Shown: positions 7,598 through 17,439, counted from the stretch's first letter. The stretch is 64,000 nt of DNA from Halorubrum sp. Hd13 (GCF_002252755.1 NZ_NHOY01000053.1:1-64000), one strand, 5' to 3'. Numbers and translations: made by a program. Notes: generated by a model from the sequence alone, not told the origin.

Positions 7598-8662
7598 TCA
7601 GGCCTCCTCCGCGGTCGGCAGCGTGATCCGGAGGACGGTCCCGGTCGGCTCGTTCTCCAGCAGTTCGAACGTCCCGTCCGACGTCTCGACGGTCCAGTAG
7701 ATTATCCAGAGCCCGAGCCCCTGCGTGTGGACGAGCGCCGTCTCCGCCGAGCCCTCGATCGCGTCCACCTCGTACCCCGGGATCCCCGCTCCGGTGTCGG
7801 CGACCTCCACGACCGCCGCTCCCGTCCGGTCGGTGCGGAGCGTGACGGTGACCGCGACGTCGGTCGGCGTGTGCTCGGCCGCGTTGCGGAGCGCCTCCTC
7901 GATCGCCGTCGGAAGCGCCGGGTGCGACGACACGCGCGGGTCGCCGTCGAACTCGGTCCCGATCGACACGTCCGGATACGCCGCCGCGACCGCGTCGATC
8001 CGCTCCTCCAAGAGCTCCCGGAGGCGGAACGTCTCGCGCTGGTCGGTGTTCCAGATCGAGACGATCTCCCGCGTGCGGTCGGTCGTCTCGAGGAGACCGT
8101 TCAGGTGCGTCCGCGCGGTTCGCACGTCCTCGGCCGTCTCCGGGCCGTGGTCGCGCCGTTCGATCCTGTCCAAGTTGCCGAGCGCGACGCAGAGCTCGTT
8201 GCGGAGGTTGTGCCGCAGCACGCGCTGGTTGATCGTCAGCAGCTTCGTCAGGTCGCGGGCCTCGCTGAGCCGCTCGTCGGCCTCGACCGCGTACAGCCCG
8301 CCCCGGATCCCGACCGCGGAGCCGAGCGCGGTCGCGAACGCGAGGAGGAAGGAGAGCTCCCCCTCCTGTCCCTCCACCGCCCATATCAGCCAGACGGCGA
8401 ACGCGAGGAGGGCGAACGACCCGGCCACGGTGACCGCCAACCGCAGCGCCCGCCACTTCCCCGAGCGGGATATCGGCCGGTTCGGAAGCTTGTACGCCGT
8501 CGCGACCACCAAGAGGGCGATACCGCAGATCACGAACGCCTCCAGTCCCGTCCCGAGCCCCTCGCCCTCGGTCGCGAGGTGAGCGAGGCCAAGCCCGAAA
8601 CAGAGCGCCCCCAGCGCGCAGACTCCGTGCTGCGGACGGATCCGAAGACGTGGGAGCGACAC
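7598..8662 (-). CDS. Membrane histidine kinase
   Basis: A 354-residue sensor kinase. Four hydrophobic segments fill residues 12-125 and form the membrane sensor. A dimerisation helix follows with the phosphoacceptor His151 in LRHNLRNEL, then an ATPase domain with the N-box EEALRNAAEH, DTGAGIP and GLGLWIIYW. No receiver domain or partner regulator is adjacent, which is usual for haloarchaeal orphan kinases. The signal is unknown; with so short a loop structure, sensing within the membrane is likely. The promoter would lie in the AT-rich stretch 8663-8700. Confidence 0.85.
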   Translation of the reverse strand: MSLPRLRIRPQHGVCALGALCFGLGLAHLATEGEGLGTGLEAFVICGIALLVVATAYKLPNRPISRSGKWRALRLAVTVAGSFALLAFAVWLIWAVEGQEGELSFLLAFATALGSAVGIRGGLYAVEADERLSEARDLTKLLTINQRVLRHNLRNELCVALGNLDRIERRDHGPETAEDVRTARTHLNGLLETTDRTREIVSIWNTDQRETFRLRELLEERIDAVAAAYPDVSIGTEFDGDPRVSSHPALPTAIEEALRNAAEHTPTDVAVTVTLRTDRTGAAVVEVADTGAGIPGYEVDAIEGSAETALVHTQGLGLWIIYWTVETSDGTFELLENEPTGTVLRITLPTAEEA

Positions 8663-8821
8663 GGGTGGGTATACGAACAGTGGTATAAAGAATTTGGCCT
8701 GTCGGGCGGCGTACCCGCGAGCGACAGCGGATGAGTAAAAATCAGTCTAACGACACGTATCGGGCCAGACGCCACCGGGCCCCGGTGATCGGATCCCCGT
8801 CGTAGGCCGCCCGGGTCGCGC

Positions 8822-9613
8822 CTACCGGTCGGTCTCGTAGCCGTCGAGCCAGCCCGTCACGGCTCCCTTGAGCGCTCCGGTCGTACTCCCGAGATTCAGC
8901 AGCTGGTAGCCGTTCGCCGCCTTCTCGTCGACGTCGTCCGCGTCGAACCCGAGCCCGCCGAGGGGCACGTCCGCGGCGACGGCCTTCGACCGGACCGTCT
9001 CGACAGCCTCCCGGACCTCCGGATGGCCGATCTCGCCGGGATGGCCGAGCGAGACCGACAGGTCGAACGGCCCGACGAAGACGAAGCCGAGCTCCGGGAC
9101 CGCGAGGATGTCGTCGAGGTTCGCGACGGCCGCCTCGGTCTCGATCGTCGCGCCGACGAGCGCCTCCGCGTCCTCGGTCGCGATGTAGCCGTCGGCGAGC
9201 CCCCAGCGGCGGGCCCGCGGCGAGCCCAGCCCGCGGTCCCCCGGCTCGCCGCCGTACTCGAACCGCGCCGACTTGACCGCCGCCCGCACCTCCTCCGGAC
9301 CCTCGACGCGCGGGAGGAACACGTTCCGCACGCCCGGGTCGAGCGCCTTCCGGACGAGGGCCGGGTCGGTGCTCGGGAGCCGCACGAGCAGCTCCGTGTC
9401 GGTCGCCTCGGCCGCGCGGAGCAGGTCCTCGATCCGGCCCGCGTCCCACGGATCGGGGCCGCCGTGTTCGAGGTCCAGTCAGACGACGTCGAGGTCGAGG
9501 TCGCCGTCGAGCTCCACGAGCCGCGGGCTGTACGCGTTCTCGAGCGCGGCGAGCGCGACGTCGCCCTCGTCGAAGGCGGTCGCCAGATCGTTTGTCGACG
9601 GTGAGTCCGTCAT
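8822..9613 (-). pseudogene. HpcH/HpaI aldolase, interrupted by an in-frame TGA
   Basis: The frame from ATG 9613 to the stop at 8822 encodes a 263-codon class II aldolase of the HpcH/HpaI family (cleavage of 2-keto-3-deoxy acids), but codon 45 is TGA (bases 9479-9481 on the plus strand read TCA). The expected residue is tryptophan in VV(W)LDLEHGG, one base from TGG. Everything else is intact: LRLPSTDPALVRKALDPG, the metal-site region FVFVGPFDLSVSLG, and a normal C-terminus. A restart at the ATG/ATC codons after the stop would lack the first strand and the catalytic histidine region. It is either a recent nonsense mutation or a sequencing error. Confidence 0.85.
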
Positions 9614-9722
9614 CGCCCGTCGGTTCGCCTCGATTCGGCATACGTCTACCGACCGGGACGACTCCCGAACCGCACCCGCCGCGGCCGTGCCGTCCGATTG
9701 ATTCTATCGCTCAGGTGAGTAA

Positions 9723-9730
9723 TTTTATAA
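9723..9730 (+). promoter_or_regulatory. TATA box for the 101-aa protein
   Basis: TTTTATAA lies 27-34 bases before the GTG at 9757, the expected distance for a haloarchaeal TATA box. It supports leaderless translation from 9757. Confidence 0.55.
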
Positions 9731-9756
9731 TGACCCCTGACATGTAGTACTGTATC

Positions 9757-10062
9757 GTGTGTCGGGAGATGAAGCGCGAGCCGGCGTGGGTATCGGCGAT
9801 CCGGTTGGCGATGTTAGAGGGGCGCGTCACCGTCGACGCCGTGATCGAGGAGGCGAACCTGATCGAGGGCCGCGAGCGCACCGTCAGCGACGTGTTGGAG
9901 ACGATGTGTGAGCGCGACCTGCTCGCCGCCGTCGACGTCGGCGCGGACGCCGAGACCGACCTCTACGTCCCGGGGCCGGTACTGATCGAATCGGACCGGT
10001 TCGACTTGGACTTCGACCGGGCCTCCGAGGGGGGCGCCCACCGCTGGAACTCCGCCGTCTGA
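9757..10062 (+). CDS. Small haloarchaeal protein, winged-helix-like
   Basis: A 101-residue acidic protein I do not recognise. Its middle (about residues 20-70) reads like a winged helix: a helix, a turn with a second helix (RTVSDVLETMCERDLL), and a strand pair ending in LYVPGPVL. It may therefore be a small DNA-binding or antitoxin-type protein. The GTG at 9757 fits the TATA box; ATG at 9769 is the alternative. An AbrB-type gene follows in the same direction after about 100 bases. Confidence 0.6.
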   Translation: MCREMKREPAWVSAIRLAMLEGRVTVDAVIEEANLIEGRERTVSDVLETMCERDLLAAVDVGADAETDLYVPGPVLIESDRFDLDFDRASEGGAHRWNSAV

Positions 10063-10108
10063 CTTCCGAGCGCGTTCCGGAGGCCGCCACCCGATCTCCG
10101 CTCGTCGC

Positions 10109-10128
10109 CGCTACGCGCTACCGTAGCG
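10109..10128. promoter_or_regulatory. Inverted repeat before the AbrB gene
   Basis: CGCTAC and GTAGCG form a 6-bp inverted repeat with an eight-base spacer (10109-10128), and a third copy of CGCTACG follows near 10143. The cluster lies 15-55 bases before the AbrB-type gene and could be its own operator. Confidence 0.4.
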
Positions 10129-10165
10129 TAAACTATGTCCCCGCTACGCCGTAAGGTGGAGATCG

Positions 10166-10321
10166 ATGGGTAACCTCACGGACACCAAAGTGTCGGAAAA
10201 GAACCTGACGACGGTCCCGAAGCCCGTTCGAAACTTCCTCGACGTCGGCGCCGGCGACCGCGTGGAGTGGCACGTCGAGGACGGGAACATCGTGGTCAAG
10301 AAATCGACGCCCGAGGAGTAG
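10166..10321 (+). CDS. AbrB/MazE/SpoVT-domain protein
   Basis: A 51-residue protein that is almost entirely one swapped-hairpin AbrB domain: KVSEKNLTTVPKPVRNFLDVGAGDRV followed by a WHVEDGNIVVKK strand pair (two motifs quoted separately, residues 8-33 and 35-46). Such proteins bind DNA as dimers and act as transcription regulators or as the antitoxin of a toxin pair. ATG at 10166 is preceded by GGTGGAG. No PIN or MazF-like toxin gene follows, so a stand-alone regulator is more likely. It is too short for many gene finders. Confidence 0.8.
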   Translation: MGNLTDTKVSEKNLTTVPKPVRNFLDVGAGDRVEWHVEDGNIVVKKSTPEE

Positions 10322-10414
10322 ACGCCGGCCGGTCGAACCGCGCTCGGAACCCGGGCGAGTCGCGGCCGTCGCCCGTCCCTCGGTCGGTCGATCAGCCGCC
10401 TCCCGCTCGGTCGA

Positions 10415-11092
10415 TCAGCCGTCCCCCGAACCGCCCTCCGGGAGGTCGGTCGGCCGGTCCACGTCTCGGCGGACCCCCGGGTCGTCGACGGCGACGAGCG
10501 CGCTCGCGTCGTCCGCGAGCAGGATCTCGCGGCCCCCCACGTCCCCGTCGACGTCGGCGAGCCGGTCGAAGAACCGCCGGTCGAACAGCACGGGGTTCCC
10601 CCGGTCCCCCTCGTGGGCGGCCGCGAGGGCGTCGCCGGCGCCCGCGGCGTGCGCCGCGACGAGCGTCTCGACGGTCTCCGGGTCGACGAACGGCATGTCG
10701 CCGAGCGCGATGACCGCGGCGTCGACGTCCGCCCCTCCTCCGGTGCCGTCTTCTCCCTCCCGAAGCGCGTCGATCCCGGCTCGGACCGAGGTCGACTGCC
10801 CCGCCTCGTACGCGTCGTTGTCGACGGTTTCCACGGGGAGATCGGCGACGGCCGCCCGGACTCGACCGGCCTCGTGTCCGACGACGACGACCACCGGGTC
10901 CAGCCCGGCGTCGACCAGCGTCCGAGCGGCGCGTCGGACCACCGGCTCGCCGTCGACGGTCGCGAGGAGCTTGTTGGCGTCGCCGAAGCGGCTGCTCGTC
11001 CCCGCGGCGAGCAGCACGCCGGCGACTCGGGCCCGAGCGGTGCCCTCCCCCTGGAACGGCGGCGTCGCGAGCGGGAGCCCCTCGTCGGTCAT
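10415..11092 (-). CDS. MobA-like nucleotidyltransferase (molybdopterin cytidylyltransferase type)
   Basis: A 225-residue NTP transferase of the MobA/MocA type. The nucleotide-binding loop GVLLAAGTSSRFGDANKLL lies near residues 24-42, the metal aspartate is in ALGDMPF, and NPVLF follows. Enzymes of this type attach CMP to molybdopterin for the xanthine oxidase family, which includes CO dehydrogenase. Its start overlaps the MoeA stop (ATGA, 11089-11092), and the cox operon lies divergently next door. The pairing strongly suggests it makes the cytosine dinucleotide cofactor for CoxL. Confidence 0.88.
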   Translation of the reverse strand: MTDEGLPLATPPFQGEGTARARVAGVLLAAGTSSRFGDANKLLATVDGEPVVRRAARTLVDAGLDPVVVVVGHEAGRVRAAVADLPVETVDNDAYEAGQSTSVRAGIDALREGEDGTGGGADVDAAVIALGDMPFVDPETVETLVAAHAAGAGDALAAAHEGDRGNPVLFDRRFFDRLADVDGDVGGREILLADDASALVAVDDPGVRRDVDRPTDLPEGGSGDG

Positions 11093-12399
11093 CGCTCGAC
11101 GACGGGGTACGGGACGACGTCGACCGCCTCGCCGGCCGACAGCGCCGACTCGGTGAGCACGAACCCGTCGGCGCGCGTCGCCCGCGTGCTCGACGAGAGC
11201 ACGCTCGGGTCGAACGTCTCGTCGTAGACGGCGAGCGGCGAGTCGACGTGGCCGAGCGGCGTCGCCTCGCCCCCGTCGAGCGTCACCGGGACGGCGTAGG
11301 TGAACCCCGGGACGGAGATGCCGACGTCGCTCGTCACCGCGGCGTCGACGGTCGGGAGCGCGGTGTTCCCGGTGAAGAAGGGGCGCGCGACCAGCGAGGT
11401 CACGGCGTGCGCGCCGACCGGCTTGCCGGGGATCGCGAAGACGACGGCGTCGCGGTCGTCGAGCGTCGCGACCGCGATCGGCTTGCCCGGTCGCAGCGCG
11501 ACCCGGTGGAAGTGCACGGTGCCGAGTTCGCGGAGCGCCCGGACGACGTAATCCTTGTCGCCGACGCTCGTGCCCCCGGTCGTCATCACGACGTCGTGGC
11601 CGGCGGCGAGCCCGGCGATCCGGTCCCTGACGCGCTCGTACTCGTCGGGGACGGTGCCCTCGTACGTCGCCTCCGCGCCCCACCCGCGGACGAGCCCCGC
11701 GAGCATCGGCGAGTCGAGGTCCGTGTGGCGCCCCTCGTGGATCTCCGTGCCTGTCGCCAGCAGGCCGACCGAGAGCCGCTCGACGACCGGGACCTCGTCG
11801 ATCCCGAGGTCGCCGAGCAGGACCGCGTCCTTCGCGCCGAGCCGCTCGCCGGCCGCGAACAGCCGCTCGCCGGCCGCGACGTTGCTGCCGCGCTCGTAGA
11901 CGTACGTGCCGGGCTCGGTCGGCGAGCCGTCGAGCCGGCCGTCCTCCACGGTCGCCTGCTCCTGCTTGAGGACGGCGTCGGCCCCGGCGGGAAGCGGCGC
12001 GCCCGTGAAGATACGGACGGCCTCGCCGTCGCCGAGCGCGGACGGGTCGGACTCCGGGAACACCTCCCGGTCGACCAGCTCGTACGGGTACCCCTCGGTC
12101 GCGTCGAAGGCGTAGCCGTCCATCGTGGCGTGGCTCCGGGCCGGCACGTCGTCGGGGGCGTCGACGGGCTCCGCGAGGGTGCGACCGGAGACCCGATCGA
12201 GCGAGACCGACTCGACGTCCCACCGGTCGAGCCACTCCTCGCGGAGGTCGCGGACGCGCTCCGCGGCGGCTCTCAGCGGGGTGATCTCGCCGTGACCGTG
12301 GCCGTTGTCCCCGTCGCCCCCGTCGTCGACACGCCCGTCTCCGTCGCCCTCGTCGTCGACACGCCCGTCGCCGTCAGGTTCGTCGTCGGTACCGTTCAT
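11089..12399 (-). CDS. moeA: Molybdopterin molybdenumtransferase MoeA
   Basis: A 436-residue enzyme that inserts molybdate into adenylylated molybdopterin. Domains of MoeA are in order: domain III/I with RSHATMDGYAF and FTGAPLPAGADAV, the MoCF-binding domain with TTGGTSVGDKDYV, and a C-terminal beta domain. The first 40 residues are a low-complexity acidic leader with two copies of DGDGRVDD, probably species-specific. ATG at 12399 is preferred over an upstream start at 12438. It forms a two-gene operon with the MobA-like gene and is divergent from coxG, so molybdenum cofactor supply and CO dehydrogenase share a promoter region. Confidence 0.92.
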   Translation of the reverse strand: MNGTDDEPDGDGRVDDEGDGDGRVDDGGDGDNGHGHGEITPLRAAAERVRDLREEWLDRWDVESVSLDRVSGRTLAEPVDAPDDVPARSHATMDGYAFDATEGYPYELVDREVFPESDPSALGDGEAVRIFTGAPLPAGADAVLKQEQATVEDGRLDGSPTEPGTYVYERGSNVAAGERLFAAGERLGAKDAVLLGDLGIDEVPVVERLSVGLLATGTEIHEGRHTDLDSPMLAGLVRGWGAEATYEGTVPDEYERVRDRIAGLAAGHDVVMTTGGTSVGDKDYVVRALRELGTVHFHRVALRPGKPIAVATLDDRDAVVFAIPGKPVGAHAVTSLVARPFFTGNTALPTVDAAVTSDVGISVPGFTYAVPVTLDGGEATPLGHVDSPLAVYDETFDPSVLSSSTRATRADGFVLTESALSAGEAVDVVPYPVVER

Positions 12400-12471
12400 C
12401 CGCTTCCTCCGCGTCGTTCGCGGTCGATATCGGCGCATCCGGGCGATCCTTCATGGTCAATAAGGTTTATT

Positions 12472-12531
12472 ATGATGGTACAGAGTATCATTGCCGTGGT
12501 AATAGTATGCTCATAGTAGGGGGGTATAAAA
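12472..12531. promoter_or_regulatory. Divergent moeA/cox promoter with inverted repeat
   Basis: The AT-rich centre of the moeA-coxG gap contains ATGAT (12472-12476) and ATCAT (12487-12491), an inverted repeat with a ten-base spacer. TATAAAA at 12525-12531 is a good TATA box for the cox operon, about 58 bases before coxG. The repeat sits where a regulator could control both directions. Confidence 0.45.
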
Positions 12532-12588
12532 GATGACGGTGACGGACGGTCGAACGACGGCGGAAGCGGCGACCGGGGGGTGTCGCTG

Positions 12589-13185
12589 ATGGAGTTCGAC
12601 GGCGAGTTCGAGCTCGACGGCGTCCCGCCGGAGAAGGCGTGGGTCGTCCTCTCGGACCCGGTCGCGGTGCGCGACTCGCTGAAGGGGTGTAAGTACATCA
12701 CCCCGATGGACGACTCGTTCGAGTGGGACTCCTACGAGGCGGAGGAGGACGTCCCGACGCTGCCGGAGGCGGAGGCCGACGACGTCGCCGCCCGGGCGTT
12801 CCGGGCCGGGCAGGACTACGCGGCGCTGATGCAGGTCGGCGTCGGCAGCGTGAAGCCGAAGTTCGAGACGACGGTGACGATCGAGGACCGCGACGAGGAG
12901 ACCTTCGAGATGACGGCCACCGGCTCCGGCTCCGCGAGCGGGAGCAGCTTCAGCATGAACTCCGGGATGCACATCCATCCCCAAGAGGACGGCGACGGCT
13001 CCCAAATCGAGTGGTGGACCGAGGCCGACATCTCCGGTCGGATCGCGCAGCTCGGCGGCCGCGTCATCAACCCGGTCGCCAACAAGATCGTGAACAACTT
13101 CTTCACCTCGATCGAGTCGCAGATGACCGACGTCGAGGAGACGGACTCGGGGGTCACGGACAAGATCCGGGGGATGTTCGGATGA
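12589..13185 (+). CDS. coxG: CoxG-family protein, CO dehydrogenase subunit G
   Basis: A 198-residue SRPBCC/START-fold protein of the CoxG family, which in bacteria helps to recruit CO dehydrogenase to the membrane and binds lipophilic quinone. The typical pattern is seen: MEFDGEFEL at the start, ppEKAWVVLSDP, then a C-terminal segment with NKIVNNFF. ATG at 12589 is used; an in-frame GTG at 12580 is possible. It is the first cox gene and its stop overlaps the coxM start as ATGA. Confidence 0.9.
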   Translation: MEFDGEFELDGVPPEKAWVVLSDPVAVRDSLKGCKYITPMDDSFEWDSYEAEEDVPTLPEAEADDVAARAFRAGQDYAALMQVGVGSVKPKFETTVTIEDRDEETFEMTATGSGSASGSSFSMNSGMHIHPQEDGDGSQIEWWTEADISGRIAQLGGRVINPVANKIVNNFFTSIESQMTDVEETDSGVTDKIRGMFG

Positions 13186-14075
13186 AGTCCGCACCGTTCG
13201 AGCACCACGAACCCGAGACGGTCGACGAGGCGGTCAGCCTGTTGGAGAGCCTCGACGACCCGACGATCCTCGCCGGGGGACAGAGCCTCGTACCGATGCT
13301 GCGGTTCCGGCTCGCGAACCCCGACGTGGTCGTCGACATCAACGGCATCGACTCGCTCGACTACCTCCGCGAGGAGGACGGCTCCCTCCGGCTCGGCGCG
13401 CTCGCGCGCCACGCCGACGTCGAGGACTCGGACCTGATCGACGAGAAGTACGGCAGCTTCGCCGACGCCGCGCCGCTGGTCGCCGACCCGCAGATCCGGA
13501 ACCGCGGCACGGTCGTCGGCTCCGTCGCGCAGGCCGACCCGAAGGGCGACTGGGGGAGCATCCTCCTCGCCCACGAGGGCGAGGTGATCGCCACCGGTCC
13601 GGACGGAGACCGGGCGGTCCCGGCGGACGAGTTCTTCCTGCTCCCGTACGACACGACGCTCGGCGAGCAGGAGCTGATCACCGAGATCCGCGTCCCCGAG
13701 CCCGGGCCGAACGAGGGGAGCGCGTACCACAAGCTGAAGCGCAAGACCGGCGACTACGCGATGGCGGGCGTCGGCGTCCGGCTCGTCTTCGACGACGACG
13801 GCGTCATCGAGTCGGCCGGGATCGGAATGACCGCCGTCGACATCACGAACGCGCGGGCGACGGACGCCGAGGAGCACCTCGAAGGCGAGCGGCCCAGCCC
13901 CGACCTGTTCGCGACGGCGGGCGAACTGGCCGCCGAGCAGTCGAATCCGGAGTCTGACGAACACGGCGGCGCCGACTACAAGGAGCGGATGGTCGACGTC
14001 CTCACCCAGCGCGCGCTGGGCGACGCCGCCGAGCGCGCTGGCACGGTGACGGTCGAACGGAGGGTCACACAGTGA
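13182..14075 (+). CDS. coxM: CO dehydrogenase FAD subunit CoxM
   Basis: A 297-residue medium subunit with the FAD domain of the xanthine oxidase family. [10 protein letters not shown] (from residue 31) and [14 protein letters not shown] match the two FAD-contacting loops, and a CO_deh_flav_C domain closes the protein. It passes electrons from the iron-sulfur subunit to the respiratory quinone. Overlapping starts and stops tie it to coxG and coxS (ATGA and GTGA). Confidence 0.94.
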   Translation: MKSAPFEHHEPETVDEAVSLLESLDDPTILAGGQSLVPMLRFRLANPDVVVDINGIDSLDYLREEDGSLRLGALARHADVEDSDLIDEKYGSFADAAPLVADPQIRNRGTVVGSVAQADPKGDWGSILLAHEGEVIATGPDGDRAVPADEFFLLPYDTTLGEQELITEIRVPEPGPNEGSAYHKLKRKTGDYAMAGVGVRLVFDDDGVIESAGIGMTAVDITNARATDAEEHLEGERPSPDLFATAGELAAEQSNPESDEHGGADYKERMVDVLTQRALGDAAERAGTVTVERRVTQ

Positions 14076-14833
14076 CTGACGAACGCGAGATCACGCTGAC
14101 GGTCAACGGCACCGAGCACACGGTCGAGGTCGAGCCGCGGCGCCTGCTCGTCCACGCGATCCGAGAGGACCTGGACATGACGGGCACGCACATCGGCTGT
14201 GACACGGGCAACTGCGGCGCCTGCACCGTGCTGAAGGACGGCGAGCCGATCAAGTCCTGTCTGATGTTCGCCGCGCAGGCCGACGGGGCGGAGATCCTCA
14301 CCGTCGAGGGGATGGAGGACCTCCCCGAGGCCGACGACATCCACCCGCTCCAGGAGGGGTTCCGGGAGGAGCACGGCCTGCAGTGCGGCTACTGCACCCC
14401 GGGGATGCTGATGGCGGGCAAGGCGCTGCTCGACGAGCATCCGGACCCGGACGAGGAGACGATCCGCGACGCGATCAGCGGCAACCTCTGTCGCTGTACC
14501 GGCTACCAGAACATCGTCCGCTCGATCGAGTACGCGGCCGCGGAGCTGGAGAACCGGGCCGCCGCCGACGGCGGCGCGGTCGCGGTCGACGGAGCGACGG
14601 ACGGGGGGCCCGCGGCGTCGCCCGAGGGCGGCCACGCGGCCCCCGAGTTCGGCGGCGACGCGGACACGTTCTGCGGCCGCGAGGACTGCTGCGGCGGCCC
14701 CGACGAGGCGGACCCGTTCGACCGCGACGCGCTCCTCGATGACGCGGACGACGCGGACGGCACTGGCGACGCGGACGTCACGGGCGACGCCGACGCGGGC
14801 GCCGATGCGACCGACCGAGGTGACACCAAATGA
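14072..14833 (+). CDS. coxS: CO dehydrogenase iron-sulfur subunit CoxS with Cys-rich tail
   Basis: The small subunit holding two [2Fe-2S] clusters. The plant-type cluster uses Cys43, Cys48, Cys51 and Cys63 and the second uses Cys105, Cys108, Cys140 and Cys142, all present. The normal protein ends near residue 165. Here it continues to 253 with an acidic, Gly/Ala/Asp-rich tail containing [10 protein letters not shown] (Cys201, Cys206, Cys207). The start is GTG at 14072, overlapping the coxM stop, and the stop overlaps coxL. The tail is unusual; it could be a metal-binding or docking element, or simply a halophilic extension. Confidence 0.94.
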   Translation: MTDEREITLTVNGTEHTVEVEPRRLLVHAIREDLDMTGTHIGCDTGNCGACTVLKDGEPIKSCLMFAAQADGAEILTVEGMEDLPEADDIHPLQEGFREEHGLQCGYCTPGMLMAGKALLDEHPDPDEETIRDAISGNLCRCTGYQNIVRSIEYAAAELENRAAADGGAVAVDGATDGGPAASPEGGHAAPEFGGDADTFCGREDCCGGPDEADPFDRDALLDDADDADGTGDADVTGDADAGADATDRGDTK

Positions 14834-17325
14834 GTAGCGAACCAGACACGCCGGACGCGGAAACGGAGTATCAGCACGACGAGGACGGCGGACCCGACCC
14901 GGAGAAACACTGCGGCCACGGCCGCGGCGGCATGGGCGAGGAGGTGACGCGCAAGGAGGACAAGCGCTTCATCACCGGCCGCGGCAACTACGTCGACGAC
15001 ATCAAGAAGCCGGGCATGCTCCACTGCGAGATCGTCCGGAGCCCACACGCCCACGCCCGGATCGAGGAGATCGACGGCTCCCGCGCCGAGGCGATGGACG
15101 ACGTCGTCGCCGTGCTGACGGCCGAGGACTTACTGGAGCACGACCTCGCGACGATGCCGACGCTGATGGACGACACGCAGGACGTGCTCGTCAACGACAA
15201 GGTGAAGTTCCAGTCGCAGGAGGTCGCGGCCGTCATCGCGAAGGACCGCTACGCGGCGAAGGACGGGGCCGAGAAGGTCGAGGTCGACTACGACGTGCTC
15301 GACCCCGTCGTCGACGCCGAGGAGGCGCTCGAAGCGGACGCGCCGCTGGTCCGCGACGAGCTCGACGACCAGGAGGACAACCACATCTTCGACTGGGACA
15401 CGGGCGACGAGGAGGCCACCGACGAGGTGTTCGACCAGGCCGACGTCACCGTCGAGGAGGACATGCTGTACCAGCGGCTTCACCCCGCGCCGATCGAGAC
15501 GTGCGGCGCGGTCGCCGACTGGGACCCCGGGATGGACAAGATGACCGTCCACATGACGTCGCAGGCGCCCCACGCCCACCGCACCCTGTTCTCGCAGGTG
15601 TCGGGGATCCCGGAGCATAAGGTCCGGATCGTGAGCCCCGACGTCGGCGGCGGGTTCGGCAACAAGGTACCGATCTACCCGGGGTACGTCGTCGCCGCGG
15701 CGGCGTCGTACGTCCTCGAACAGCCGGTGAAGTGGATCGAAGAGCGCTCCGAGAACATCCAGACGACCGGGTTCGCCCGCGACTACGACATGACCGGCGA
15801 GCTCGCCGCCACCGAGGACGGCGTCATCGAGGGCGTCAAGGTCGACGTGCTCGCCAACCACGGCGCGTACAACGCGGCGGCCCAGCCGTCGAAGTTCCCG
15901 GCCGGCTTCTTCAACATCTTCACCGGCTCGTACGATATCGAGGCCGCGTACGGGTCGCTGACGGCCGCGTTCACCAACACCGCGCCCGGCGGCGTCGCCT
16001 ACCGGTGCTCGTTCCGCGTCACGGAGGCGGTGTACCTCATCGAGCGCATGGTGAAGGTGCTCGCCGACGAGCTCGACCTGGACCCGGCGGAGATACGCCG
16101 GCGGAACTTCATCCCCTCGGACGCGTTCCCGTACGAGTCGGCGACGGGCTGGAACTACGACTCCGGGAACTACGAGAAGGCGCTCGACAAGGCCCTGGAG
16201 ATGGCCGACTACGAGCACTACCGCGAGGAGCAGCAGCGACGGATCGACGAGGACGCGGACAAGCTCATCGGCATCGGCATCTCCTCGTTCACGGAGGTCG
16301 TCGGCGCCGGGCCCGGCAAGCAGTGCGACATCGCCGGCATCGAGATGTTCGACTCCGCGGACCTGCGCGTGAACCCGACCGGCAACGCCGTGTTGCGGGT
16401 CGGCGTCCAGACGCAGGGGCAGGGCCACGAGACCACCTTCGCGCAGATCGTCGCCGAGGAGCTCGGGATGGACGTGGACTCGATTACGGTCGAGCACGGC
16501 GACACCGACACCGAGCCGTACGGGCTCGGGACGTACGGCTCGCGGTCGACGCCCGTCGCGGGCGCGGCCGCCGCCGTCGCCGCGCGCAAGGTGCGCGACA
16601 AGGCGAAGTCGATCGCCGCCAACGAGCTGGAGGCCGCCGAGGAGGACATCGAGTGGGACCGCGAGTCCGGCGAGTTCCACGTCGCCGGCGCGCCCGACCG
16701 CTCGATCACCATCACGGAGATCGCGGCCGGCGCCTACATGAACCACCCCGGCGACGAGGAGCCCGGGCTGGAGGCCGTGAACTACTACGACCCGCCGGAG
16801 ATGACGTACCCGTTCGGCTCGTACATCGTCGTCGTCGAGGTCGACCGCGAGACCGGCGAGGTCGACTTCGAGAAGTTCGTCGCGGTCGACGACTGCGGGA
16901 ACCGCATCAACCCGATGATCATCGAGGGGCAGATCCACGGCGGACTCGCGCAGGGGATCGGCACCGCGATGTTAGAGAAGGTCACCTACGACGACAACGG
17001 CAACGTCACCGGCGGCGACTTCATGAACTACCTGCTGCCGACGGCCAACGAGATCCCGAACTTCGAGACGGGACACACCGTCACGCCGTCGCCGCACCAC
17101 CCGATCGGCGCGAAGGGCGTCGGCGAGTCGCCCACGGTCGGGTCGCCGCCGGCGATCGTCAACGCCGTCGTCGACGCGATGAGCCACGCCGGCGTCTCCC
17201 ACGTGGAGATGCCGATGACGCCGGACGTCGTCTGGGAGACGCTCGACGAGGCGGGACTGGCACACCAGCCCGCCCACAACGTCGAGTTCGACCTCGGCGA
17301 CGGCGCCGAACCGGCCGACGACTGA
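14830..17325 (+). CDS. coxL: CO dehydrogenase large subunit CoxL, form I
   Basis: The 831-residue catalytic subunit that oxidises CO to CO2 at a Mo-S-Cu centre with molybdopterin cytosine dinucleotide. The active-site loop AYRCSFR is the form I signature, with the copper-binding cysteine at residue 393; form II enzymes have AYRGAGR. The glycine-rich cofactor loop VGGGFGNK and the C-terminal catalytic glutamate motif [10 protein letters not shown] are present. The N-terminus carries an extra 30-40 residues with [11 protein letters not shown]. It is bound to coxS by an ATGA overlap. A genuine aerobic CO oxidiser is expected. Confidence 0.95.
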   Translation: MSSEPDTPDAETEYQHDEDGGPDPEKHCGHGRGGMGEEVTRKEDKRFITGRGNYVDDIKKPGMLHCEIVRSPHAHARIEEIDGSRAEAMDDVVAVLTAEDLLEHDLATMPTLMDDTQDVLVNDKVKFQSQEVAAVIAKDRYAAKDGAEKVEVDYDVLDPVVDAEEALEADAPLVRDELDDQEDNHIFDWDTGDEEATDEVFDQADVTVEEDMLYQRLHPAPIETCGAVADWDPGMDKMTVHMTSQAPHAHRTLFSQVSGIPEHKVRIVSPDVGGGFGNKVPIYPGYVVAAAASYVLEQPVKWIEERSENIQTTGFARDYDMTGELAATEDGVIEGVKVDVLANHGAYNAAAQPSKFPAGFFNIFTGSYDIEAAYGSLTAAFTNTAPGGVAYRCSFRVTEAVYLIERMVKVLADELDLDPAEIRRRNFIPSDAFPYESATGWNYDSGNYEKALDKALEMADYEHYREEQQRRIDEDADKLIGIGISSFTEVVGAGPGKQCDIAGIEMFDSADLRVNPTGNAVLRVGVQTQGQGHETTFAQIVAEELGMDVDSITVEHGDTDTEPYGLGTYGSRSTPVAGAAAAVAARKVRDKAKSIAANELEAAEEDIEWDRESGEFHVAGAPDRSITITEIAAGAYMNHPGDEEPGLEAVNYYDPPEMTYPFGSYIVVVEVDRETGEVDFEKFVAVDDCGNRINPMIIEGQIHGGLAQGIGTAMLEKVTYDDNGNVTGGDFMNYLLPTANEIPNFETGHTVTPSPHHPIGAKGVGESPTVGSPPAIVNAVVDAMSHAGVSHVEMPMTPDVVWETLDEAGLAHQPAHNVEFDLGDGAEPADD

Positions 17326-17439
17326 GCCGCACGCAGCCAGCCGCGCGTCGCCCTCGGTCGCGCCGGCCCACCGACCGGCCGCGACGGCCGCCCGTTCGGC
17401 CGACTCGCCCGGGGGCGGCGGGACCGCTTCCACCAACTG

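Noticed and set aside
9479-9481. Selenocysteine at the in-frame TGA of the aldolase
   Set aside because: The family has tryptophan there, haloarchaea are not known to use selenocysteine and no nearby SECIS-like structure is evident.
10166-10321. An AbrB-toxin pair
   Set aside because: No PIN, MazF or RelE-like gene lies on either side in the right orientation.
14830-17325. CoxL as a form II (aldehyde oxidase-like) enzyme
   Set aside because: The loop is AYRCSFR, not AYRGAGR, and CoxG, CoxD, CoxE and CoxF genes are all present.
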